DNA from: JAKPUX01 sp964436305
GTDB lineage: Bacteria; Zhuqueibacterota; Zhuqueibacteria; Residuimicrobiales; Residuimicrobiaceae
Direction: 5' to 3'
NCBI GenBank assembly: GCA_964436305.1
Contig: CAYTCI010000099.1
Coordinates: forward strand, 1-13,044
Length of the DNA: 13,044 nucleotides
This document shows positions 1 through 6,603 of the stretch, in pieces. The notes under the pieces were generated by a model. The model ran no database searches, had not been told where the DNA came from, and saw only the letters and a list, made by a program, of their open reading frames with translations. A program made the translations under genes and the position numbers. Each line of letters starts with the position of its first letter. Position 1 is the first letter of the stretch.

Positions 1-2
1 AA

Positions 3-24
3 ATGGGATATTCCCATGCTTTTT
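3..24 (+). terminator. Probable intrinsic terminator of an upstream gene
   Basis: Arms ATGGGA (3-8) and TCCCAT (12-17) are perfectly complementary around a TAT loop and are followed by GC and five T (20-24). This is the hairpin plus U-tract form of a rho-independent terminator. The stem is short (6 bp), so strength is uncertain. It would end a + strand transcript entering from the left and separate it from the beta-helix gene. Confidence 0.5.
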
Positions 25-66
25 CCGACACTAAAAACTTTATTAATCTGACGATACGTGACAAGG

Positions 67-99
67 TTGACACTTTTTATATGGTGATGAGGATAAAAT
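67..99 (+). promoter_or_regulatory. Candidate promoter of the beta-helix gene
   Basis: A perfect TTGACA (67-72) lies upstream of GATAAA (92-97, spacer 19) and TAAAAT (94-99, spacer 21) in an AT-rich stretch. Both spacers exceed the ideal 17, and FCB-group bacteria often use a different -33/-7 consensus, so the exact -10 is unclear. Its place between a terminator-like hairpin and the first gene supports a promoter here. The rest of 25-163 shows no gene. Confidence 0.35.
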
Positions 100-163
100 T
101 ATAGATATGCGAAGATAAGCTATAAAATTATTGGGGATGAATTGCGAAAGGGGAACCCTGAAA

Positions 164-3100
164 ATGAAGCAAAGTTACGTTCTTTCAATTATTTTTATAA
201 TGATTCATTCTTTAGGTATTTCACAACAGCTTTACAACGATGTCGGGCATATCCCGCAAGATTGCCAACAAGATTGGAAAAATGCCGGCCTTTATAAAAA
301 AGTTTATGCTTATCAATCTTTTAATGTCACGGAAGAATCCGGGGCAAACTGGAATGTTAAAGTCAAAGCAGCAGTAGATAAAGCCAGAGCCGTGGCGGCT
401 GGTGGTATCTCTATTGTTTATTTTCCTCCTGGTAATTATACTTTCACTAATCAATATATCAATCCATTTCAATTAGCCTATCCAGACAGTAATATTATTT
501 TCCAGGGTGCGGGCTCAGACCAAACAATTTTGTCCTTTTACAGTTATTTATGCGATGATAACTGGAATGCCTTTGAAATGCTTGGCGTTGAAGAAGGCTT
601 TAAGAATTTAGATCAGAATATATCAAAAGGAAGCACTACTCTTCATGGAGATTTATCGGGAGTTAATGCTGGAGATTGGATACATTTCACAGAATATAAT
701 TATGATTATCATCCAGGTGAAGATATCGAAGTGGCAAGAGTCGGTCAAATTTCTAAGCTCTTAAATATAAATGGTAGTACTGGAACGCTTAAAGACAAAG
801 CAACTAAAAACTACAGTACATCAAATTCACTCCGCGTAAGGAAAATTATGCCGATTAGAAATATAGGCATAGAAAACTTAAAAATTGTAAGATATCCTTG
901 TGGTGAAGCAACACAAAATGGTTTTAATTTTTATTTCAGATACGGCGTAAATTGCTGGGTAAAAGGTGTTGAATCCGATCATACAGCCCGGCATCATCTC
1001 GAGGCTGACTACTCTTCACACATTGAGATTACTGGATGCTATTTGCATCATGCGCCAAGTTATGGAGGCGGTGGGCATGGCTATGGATTAGTTCTTTATG
1101 CAAGTACAACTAATTCATTGGTGGAAAATAATATTTTTAGCCATTTAAGACATGCCATGGTGAGCAGTGCGGGAGCGAATTGCAACGTTTGGACATATAA
1201 CTATTCGCGAGAACAAGTCTGTGAGGGTTTTCCGCCAACTTTTCGGGATTTGGATCTTCACGCCAAATACCCTTATGCCAACCTCTTCGAACAAAATTGG
1301 GTAGTTACGATCGAAGCTGATGATCACTTTGGTAATAATGGCCCTTACAATGCATTTGTTCGTAATTACTGTTTTGATGATGAGAATAATGAATGGGGTT
1401 ATATCAATCTTCTGAACGCTCCAAATTCGAGCGTGCTAGGCTGTGAAGTTAGGGGCCAAACAGGTGGAGTGGGTGGAGGTGGCAATACCACTTTCGCTAT
1501 TGAAAAATATGGTAAATTTTCAGATGGTTCAATTCCCATCGAAGATTATGACTTGATGCCGTGGAAAAACCATTATCAAGTTTATGAGAATGTGGCCTAT
1601 CGAATGGGATCCTATTTGTTAGATTTATCATATTATTATCCTACAATCCCCCAATTTGTTGAAGATGCTGGTTTGAGCTTTCCCTCGCTGGGGCCAAATT
1701 GGTATTGGTATTCGCAAAACATACCTGCAAGACTCAGATATAGCGAAAATCTAAAGACTTATAATCCTTATCCAACAGCTTTAACCAGCGGAATTCTAAC
1801 CTTTGATCAAGTATGGGCGGACACATATACGCTCACGGGAAATGTTTACGTGCCCAGCGGCATAACCCTGACGATTGCAGCCAATGCGATCGTTAACCTG
1901 AATGGGTATTATCTAAAATTAACTGGCGGCACGATTGCTAGGGAAAGTTCGGCCACCTTCAATCCGGACCTGCGCCTGATGAACGGCGCCACATTGAAGG
2001 GCCAGTACCCAAGCTCCCTGAGCGCATTCAATGATGCCGGCAGCAGCGACGAACTTGCCCTCTATACCAATGAGTGCTGGAACACAGATCTCACCGTCCC
2101 TGTAAATGTGAAAGTACTATCCGGAAAGACCTTGTCCATCCCTGCAGGCCGGACGATCTCTTTTAACAGTAACCGCAGGCTTGAAGTATATGGCCATCTG
2201 GATGTCGATGGAACCAGCGGCAGCCGGGTGATCTTCAAGGCAACGACAGGCAGCGGCGCCAACCTCTGGCAAGGCGTCTGGTTCTATGGCGCCAATAATG
2301 GCAATCTGGATTATCTCACGGTCAAGAACGCAAACTATGGCTTCAGGCTGAATGCCAACAGCTTTGTGACCAGTGAATACGCCCAATTCGAGACGAATGG
2401 TATTGGAATTTACGCCAACAGCGCCGGCGCCGCCCTGTATCATGATGAATTTAGTGGCAACAGCACCGCCGGCATCTCGGCTTATTCGACGCCTTTCTCA
2501 CTGGGTTTCAGCACGGTAACCAATACCGGCGCGGATGGCATCCAAACGCAGAGCGCCAGCCCCGATATCTTCCAGACAGTGATTACCGGCAATGGGGTGG
2601 GGTTTAGAGCCAGCGGCGGCACCATCGATATGGGCACTACCTGCGGTTATCCGGATGGCGGTTATAACAGCATTTACGGCAACGCGGGATCGGAGCTTTG
2701 GGTGGGCCCGTCGACGATGCTCTGGGCTCTGTCTGATTGGTGGGGGCAGCCTTCCATTCCCTGGGGCGATATCGATGCGCAAGGAGTGGTGAATGCCTGG
2801 TGCCCGTTAAGCAGTCCACCGCCGGCCAGATTGGCTGAGCTGCCGAACGTGCTCAGTCGTACCGCTGGCGCACAGGCCGCTGAAGTGGCAGAGCTGAGCG
2901 ACGGCGCCGATCCCGAAGAAATGGTGCTGGCGGCCATGGGTATGCGCAAAGCAGGCCGATTCGGCGAATGCGAGGTGCTTCTCAGGCAAACGATTCTTGA
3001 TCATCCTGACACTGAATCCGCTGTAGCTGCGTTGTGGGAATTGGCCAAGACCTATGGCATCGCTCCTTACAAAAAGACGGAAGAACAACTTGAAGGAGAT

Positions 3101-3754
3101 CTTGACGATTTTCTTTTTCGCATCAGCCAGATACACGCCCCAGGCCAACAGGACGCCCGGGAATTAATATATCGCATTACGCTCCGGCTGTTGGCAGGCG
3201 CCTGCATGAGATCGAATCAATATGATCGCGCCATTGAACTTTGCAACCGGATATGTGCCGAAATCCCGAATTCATTGTATGAAGAAGAATCGCTTTATGA
3301 CCTTTTCACCATTTATTTCGATCTGTTGCACGACGGGAAATCCGCTCAAGAGGCCTATGCCAGATTAGCCAGCAAATACCCCGAAAGCCCTTTTCTTGTT
3401 CATGCCCGGATCACGTTGGGATTGGACGAATCGCTGCCCATCCCCATCGCAGCACCAAAGATTGAATCAGAATCTGGTGGTGCATCCATAGGCGAAAATT
3501 TTCCCAATCCGTTCAATCCGGAGACCAGCATTGCCTACGCCCTCCCGCAAGCGAGCCAGGTGCGGATTGAGATCTATAACCTTCTTGGCCAAAAAGTGAT
3601 TACCCTGGCCAACCAGCAAATGGCTGCGGGTAATCATACATTTCGCTGGAACGGCCGAAACGATCTGGATGAAAAGGTGGCGGCGGGCCTTTACCTTTGC
3701 CGCATTCAGATCGGCGAGCTGGTTAAAACTCAAAGAATGACATTATTGCCTTGA
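164..3754 (+). CDS. Secreted tandem beta-helix protein with TPR-like segment and T9SS C-terminal sorting domain
   Basis: The 1196-residue product starts at ATG 164, chosen because AAGGGGA (148-154) lies 9 bases upstream and a signal peptide follows directly (MKQ, then a hydrophobic run to about residue 19, then SQQ). Residues ~60-540 look like a right-handed parallel beta-helix of the pectate-lyase superfamily: an N-terminal 'VYFPPGNY' motif, then many short Asn/Gly-rich turns such as 'NSLVENNIFSHLRHA' and 'YPYANLFEQNWV'. Residues ~545-890 form a second beta-helix-like region ('LEVYGHLDVDGT', 'NLDYLTVKNANYGFRL'). Residues ~915-1085 are alpha-helical and TPR-like ('GMRKAGRFGECEVLLRQTIL', 'SNQYDRAIELCNRI'). 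Residues ~1113-1196 are a FlgD-like/T9SS type A sorting domain ('FPNPFNPE', 'VRIEIYNLLGQKV', 'RWNGRND', 'AAGLYLCRI'). The protein should be exported by Sec and then surface-attached or released by T9SS. It may bind or cleave polysaccharide, but no catalytic residues can be assigned from sequence alone. GC content is about 30% in the first half and about 65% in the second beta-helix, suggesting a mosaic gene. Domain calls are firm; the substrate is unknown. Confidence 0.88.
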   Translation: MKQSYVLSIIFIMIHSLGISQQLYNDVGHIPQDCQQDWKNAGLYKKVYAYQSFNVTEESGANWNVKVKAAVDKARAVAAGGISIVYFPPGNYTFTNQYINPFQLAYPDSNIIFQGAGSDQTILSFYSYLCDDNWNAFEMLGVEEGFKNLDQNISKGSTTLHGDLSGVNAGDWIHFTEYNYDYHPGEDIEVARVGQISKLLNINGSTGTLKDKATKNYSTSNSLRVRKIMPIRNIGIENLKIVRYPCGEATQNGFNFYFRYGVNCWVKGVESDHTARHHLEADYSSHIEITGCYLHHAPSYGGGGHGYGLVLYASTTNSLVENNIFSHLRHAMVSSAGANCNVWTYNYSREQVCEGFPPTFRDLDLHAKYPYANLFEQNWVVTIEADDHFGNNGPYNAFVRNYCFDDENNEWGYINLLNAPNSSVLGCEVRGQTGGVGGGGNTTFAIEKYGKFSDGSIPIEDYDLMPWKNHYQVYENVAYRMGSYLLDLSYYYPTIPQFVEDAGLSFPSLGPNWYWYSQNIPARLRYSENLKTYNPYPTALTSGILTFDQVWADTYTLTGNVYVPSGITLTIAANAIVNLNGYYLKLTGGTIARESSATFNPDLRLMNGATLKGQYPSSLSAFNDAGSSDELALYTNECWNTDLTVPVNVKVLSGKTLSIPAGRTISFNSNRRLEVYGHLDVDGTSGSRVIFKATTGSGANLWQGVWFYGANNGNLDYLTVKNANYGFRLNANSFVTSEYAQFETNGIGIYANSAGAALYHDEFSGNSTAGISAYSTPFSLGFSTVTNTGADGIQTQSASPDIFQTVITGNGVGFRASGGTIDMGTTCGYPDGGYNSIYGNAGSELWVGPSTMLWALSDWWGQPSIPWGDIDAQGVVNAWCPLSSPPPARLAELPNVLSRTAGAQAAEVAELSDGADPEEMVLAAMGMRKAGRFGECEVLLRQTILDHPDTESAVAALWELAKTYGIAPYKKTEEQLEGDLDDFLFRISQIHAPGQQDARELIYRITLRLLAGACMRSNQYDRAIELCNRICAEIPNSLYEEESLYDLFTIYFDLLHDGKSAQEAYARLASKYPESPFLVHARITLGLDESLPIPIAAPKIESESGGASIGENFPNPFNPETSIAYALPQASQVRIEIYNLLGQKVITLANQQMAAGNHTFRWNGRNDLDEKVAAGLYLCRIQIGELVKTQRMTLLP

Positions 3755-3768
3755 CGTTTCTCATAAAC

Positions 3769-3774
3769 AGGTGA
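3769..3774 (+). promoter_or_regulatory. Ribosome binding site deciding the ribH start
   Basis: AGGTGA lies 5 bases before ATG 3780. The alternative GTG at 3771 lies inside this Shine-Dalgarno sequence and would have no site of its own, so ATG 3780 is the better start. The protein then begins MPHVIEG, as expected for lumazine synthases. Confidence 0.7.
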
Positions 3775-3779
3775 ATCCC

Positions 3780-4250
3780 ATGCCACACGTGATCGAAGGC
3801 CAACTCTCGGCGAGCGGAAAAAAGTTCGCCATCGTCGTCAGCCGCTTTAACGAGCTGATTTGCAAAAAACTCCTTGAGGGCGCGCTCGACTGCATCAAAC
3901 GCCACGGCGGCGACCTCGACCAGGTCACCATCGCCTGGGTGCCCGGGGCTTTCGAGATCCCGGTCGCGGCCAAGCGCATCGCCCGCAGCAAAAACTACGA
4001 CGCCGTCATCTGCCTCGGCGCGGTCATCCGCGGGGCAACCCCCCACTTTGAATACATTGCCGCCGAGGTGACCAAGGGCATCGCCCAGGCCGGCATGGAG
4101 CTGGAGGTGCCGATCACCTACGGCGTCATCACTCCGGACAACCTCGAGCAGGCCCTCGAACGCGCCGGCACCAAGGCCGGCAACAAGGGCTGGGATGCGG
4201 CGATGAGCGCCATCGAGATGGCCGACCTTTTTATGCACCTCAAAGGATAA
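3780..4250 (+). CDS. ribH: 6,7-dimethyl-8-ribityllumazine synthase
   Basis: This 156-residue protein has the usual length for lumazine synthase. The enzyme condenses 5-amino-6-ribitylamino-uracil with 3,4-dihydroxy-2-butanone 4-phosphate to give the direct precursor of riboflavin, in the cytoplasm. Family motifs are all present: SRFN (21-24, substrate pocket), VPGAFEIP (54-61), GAVIRGATPHFEY (80-92) with the likely general-base His89, YGVIT (114-118), and EQALERAGTKAGNKG (123-137) with Arg128 in the phosphate-binding position. Such enzymes assemble as pentamers or 60-mer capsids; which form applies here cannot be read from sequence. It starts 25 bases after the beta-helix gene and ends 3 bases before the propeller gene, so it is probably in their transcript. 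No other riboflavin gene, no nusB and no FMN riboswitch is seen nearby. Its high GC (72% in a sample) contrasts with the preceding gene. Confidence 0.97.
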   Translation: MPHVIEGQLSASGKKFAIVVSRFNELICKKLLEGALDCIKRHGGDLDQVTIAWVPGAFEIPVAAKRIARSKNYDAVICLGAVIRGATPHFEYIAAEVTKGIAQAGMELEVPITYGVITPDNLEQALERAGTKAGNKGWDAAMSAIEMADLFMHLKG

Positions 4251-4253
4251 GCC

Positions 4254-6428
4254 ATGAAGCGATTTCTCCGCGCCCTGCGCGTTGTCCCTTTCATCCTGCT
4301 CTGCGCTGGCGCCGTCGTACGCCCGGCCGAGTGGGAGTGGCGGACCTTCACCAATGCGACCGACGTGCGCCAGATCCTCGCCGCCGACTCGCTGATCTGG
4401 GCGGCGACCAACGGCGGCGCACTCCGCTTCAGCCCCGCCACCGGCCGCTTCACGCCCTTTGTCAATACCGACGGCCTCGCCAGCAATGACATCAGGGCGG
4501 CCGAGCGTGACCCGGCCGGCCGCATCTGGATCGCGGGCGCCAACGGCGTGGTCAACGTCTATACCCCGGGCAGCGGGGCCATGCAGACCATCACCGATTA
4601 CCAGGGCCAGAGCATCAACGACCTGACCGCCTATGGTGACTCCATCTTTGTCTCGCTCGGCATCGGCGTCAGCCTCTTCGATACCCGCCGCTGGGAGGTC
4701 AAGGAGACCTACAAGATCGGCGAGGTCACCCGCACTCTCCTCGACGGCCGCCGGATCTGGACTGCCTGCCCCGACGGGGTGCGCACCTCCCACCTTGACC
4801 TGCCCAATCTCATGGCCCCGAGCGCCTGGACGACCTATACCATCGCCGACGGTTTGCCCCACAATCAGGCGCTCTCTCTGGCCGCCTTCGTCGGTCAGAT
4901 CTTCGTCGGCACCGCCAAGGGCGTGGGGATCTTTGACGGCACCAGCTGGCTGCCCGGCGAACTCAAGGACAACAGCATCGCCGACCTGGCCGTCTGGGGC
5001 GGCCGACTGGCCGTCGATGCCGGCTGGGCGGTCCTGCAGCGCAATGGCGCCAACTCCTATACCACCATCGGCAATGCCCTCTCCCGCGCCACCTCGCTCG
5101 GCGTGGACGGCAGCGGCCGCCTCTGGGCCGGCGTGACCAATGGCGGTCTCGCCCGCTTCGATCCGGGGGAGAATCGTTGGATCGCCGAGATCCCCGACGG
5201 GCCGGCCGACAACAAGTTCACCGCCCTGATCTTCGATCACAGCGGCAACCTCTGGACTACCTCCTCCAGCAGCGGCATCTCCCGTTTCGACGGCACCTCC
5301 TGGCGCGTTTTCAACAAGAGCAACGGCGCCCTGCCCAGCAACGACTATCGCACCCTCGCCGTCGATGGACGCAACCGCGTCTGGGCCGGCAGCTGGGGCG
5401 GCGGCATCGCCCTCTTTACCCCCAACGGCGACGATGTCACCATCACCACCCTCGGCTCGAAAGAGGGCCTGGCCGGCATCTCGATCAACCCGGATTATGT
5501 GGTCATCACCAGCCTGCTCAATGACGGCAAGGGCCATATCTGGCTGCTCAATTATCAGGCCGACAATCTCCAGATCCTCGACGTCGCCGACTCGCTCGGC
5601 AACTGGCAGTACTTCACCACCCGCGACGGCATCAAGTCCAAGCTGACCACCGCGCTGGCAACCGATCAGCACGGCCGCATCTGGGTCGGCACCCAGGATC
5701 GCGGCATCAGCGTCCTCGATCACAACAGCACCCCCTTCGACAAGTCCGATGATGACCTCAGCCAGGGCCTGGGCACCGAGGACGGCCTCACCAGCCTTAC
5801 TATCCGCTCGCTCGCCCAGGACGCCGACGGTGTGATGTGGATCGGCACTCCAGAGGGGCTCAATTACTGGTACGATTCCGCCGTCAGCCAGCGCTACCAG
5901 GTGATCAACGATGACATCAACGTCATCTCGGTTGATGTCCGCAACAACAAATGGATCGGCACCAGCGGCGGCATGAGCATGTTCGAAGCCGACGGCTACA
6001 CCTGGCGCCATTTTTCAACCTCCACCAGCGCCCTGGTGAGCGACAACGTCACCTGCTTCGCCTTTAACGAGAAAACCGGGCAGGTCTACATCGGCACCAC
6101 CAATGGCCTCTCGCGGCTGCAGACGCCTTTTACCCGGCCGGCGGCCAACCTCAGCCGCCTCTCGGGGTACCCGAACCCCTTCGTTCTCGGCAGCGGCAGC
6201 GCGCTCTTTTATATCGAGAATCTGGCGGACAAGGCCACGGTGCGCATCTACACCCCCGAAGGCCGCCTCGTCCGCCATCTGCCCGCCAGCCAGATCTACG
6301 GCTCGCGCACGACCTGGGACGGGCGCAACGACCGCGGCGAACTCGTGGCCAGCGGCATCTATCTCTATCTGGTCACCACCGAGGCGGGACTCTCCGGATC
6401 GGGCAAGGTGGCGGTCATCCATCCCTGA
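4254..6428 (+). CDS. Secreted double beta-propeller protein with T9SS C-terminal domain, PorZ-like
   Basis: The 724-residue product starts at ATG 4254, with AAAGGA (4242-4247) overlapping the end of ribH, so translation may be coupled. Residues 1-25 are a signal peptide (MKRFLRALR, hydrophobic core, then 'VVRPA'). Residues ~35-635 contain what I count as 14 blade units of the reg_prop/YVTN-like type, each ending in a 'G.[IVL]W.G...G[GVI]..[FYL]' pattern, for example 'GRIWIAGANGVVNVY', 'GRLWAGVTNGGLARF', 'GRIWVGTQDRGISVL' and 'NNKWIGTSGGMSMF'. Fourteen blades give two seven-bladed propellers. Residues ~639-724 are a FlgD-like/T9SS sorting domain ('YPNPF', 'ATVRIYTPEGRLV', 'TTWDGRND', 'ASGIYLYLV'). 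Signal peptide, two propellers and a C-terminal domain match PorZ of Porphyromonas gingivalis (776 residues, as I recall), which works with PorU, PorV and PorQ in the outer-membrane attachment complex of T9SS. No histidine kinase or other signalling domain follows the propellers. A general secreted propeller protein is the alternative to a true PorZ orthologue. Confidence 0.85.
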   Translation: MKRFLRALRVVPFILLCAGAVVRPAEWEWRTFTNATDVRQILAADSLIWAATNGGALRFSPATGRFTPFVNTDGLASNDIRAAERDPAGRIWIAGANGVVNVYTPGSGAMQTITDYQGQSINDLTAYGDSIFVSLGIGVSLFDTRRWEVKETYKIGEVTRTLLDGRRIWTACPDGVRTSHLDLPNLMAPSAWTTYTIADGLPHNQALSLAAFVGQIFVGTAKGVGIFDGTSWLPGELKDNSIADLAVWGGRLAVDAGWAVLQRNGANSYTTIGNALSRATSLGVDGSGRLWAGVTNGGLARFDPGENRWIAEIPDGPADNKFTALIFDHSGNLWTTSSSSGISRFDGTSWRVFNKSNGALPSNDYRTLAVDGRNRVWAGSWGGGIALFTPNGDDVTITTLGSKEGLAGISINPDYVVITSLLNDGKGHIWLLNYQADNLQILDVADSLGNWQYFTTRDGIKSKLTTALATDQHGRIWVGTQDRGISVLDHNSTPFDKSDDDLSQGLGTEDGLTSLTIRSLAQDADGVMWIGTPEGLNYWYDSAVSQRYQVINDDINVISVDVRNNKWIGTSGGMSMFEADGYTWRHFSTSTSALVSDNVTCFAFNEKTGQVYIGTTNGLSRLQTPFTRPAANLSRLSGYPNPFVLGSGSALFYIENLADKATVRIYTPEGRLVRHLPASQIYGSRTTWDGRNDRGELVASGIYLYLVTTEAGLSGSGKVAVIHP

Positions 6429-6437
6429 CGAATTTCG

Positions 6438-6466
6438 GGGAAGTTTGTTCGCAATTACAATTTTCC
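6438..6466 (+). terminator. Weak hairpin after the propeller gene
   Basis: GGGAAGTTTG (6438-6447) can pair with CAATTTTCC (6458-6466) with two G-U pairs and one bulged T. It starts 9 bases after the stop codon but is followed by A-rich sequence rather than a T tract. It is at best a weak or factor-assisted terminator. Confidence 0.2.
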
Positions 6467-6476
6467 AAAAATCCGC

Positions 6477-6530
6477 TTGAAAATGACCCGCCAATTGCGT
6501 TAATTTAAGGGCATATACCTATACAATAAA
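6477..6530 (+). promoter_or_regulatory. AT-rich promoter-like patch upstream of recN
   Basis: Within a GC-rich region this stretch is conspicuously AT-rich. It contains TTGAAA (6477-6482), TTGCGT (6495-6500), TAATTTAA (6501-6508) and TATACAAT (6520-6527). Possible pairings are TTGAAA with TTAATT (6500-6505, spacer 17) or TTGCGT with TATACA (6520-6525, spacer 19). Neither is a good sigma-70 match, but the position in the only large gap before recN supports a promoter. No E. coli-type LexA box (CTGT-N8-ACAG) is seen. Confidence 0.35.
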
Positions 6531-6531
6531 C

Positions 6532-6581
6532 GGGTTGGGGAGGGCACGGCATGCCGCCGGTGCGCAATTCCGGCGGAACCC
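6532..6581 (+). other. GC-rich hairpin in the recN leader
   Basis: CCGCCGG (6554-6560) pairs perfectly with CCGGCGG (6570-6576) over a 9-base loop. The 3' arm continues as AACCC (6577-6581), which matches GGGTT (6532-6536), giving a 12-bp stem with a 17-base bulge on the 5' side. The bulge overlaps a perfect palindrome CGGCATGCCG (6547-6556), which could form an alternative fold or a protein site. The structure ends 22 bases before the recN start, so it could affect translation. Its function is unknown. Confidence 0.4.
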
Positions 6582-6603
6582 ATCCAGAGACAGACGCGGG
6601 ACC

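Noticed and set aside
131..163. Upstream TTG start for the beta-helix gene
   Set aside because: It would place 11 charged and polar residues before the signal peptide; ATG 164 has a good ribosome site and a proper signal-peptide start.
3755..3779. FMN riboswitch upstream of ribH
   Set aside because: The gap is only 25 bases, far too short for the conserved FMN aptamer, and none of its conserved elements are seen in the end of the preceding gene.
3723..6011. 762-codon open frame on the - strand opposite ribH and the propeller gene
   Set aside because: It spans two well-supported + strand genes and reads as low-complexity Ala/Gly/Val/Asp repeats mirroring the propeller blades; an artefact of codon bias.
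4254..6428. Hybrid two-component sensor suggested by the reg_prop-type propeller repeats
   Set aside because: The protein ends in a secretion sorting domain; there is no transmembrane helix after the propellers and no kinase or response-regulator domain.
6535..6603. Upstream GTG start for recN
   Set aside because: It adds 23 Arg/Ala-rich residues that do not belong to RecN and runs through the leader hairpin; ATG 6604 gives the conserved N-terminus.
6429..6603. LexA/SOS operator upstream of recN
   Set aside because: I found neither CTGT-N8-ACAG nor GAAC-N4-GTTC; only the unrelated palindrome CGGCATGCCG is present.
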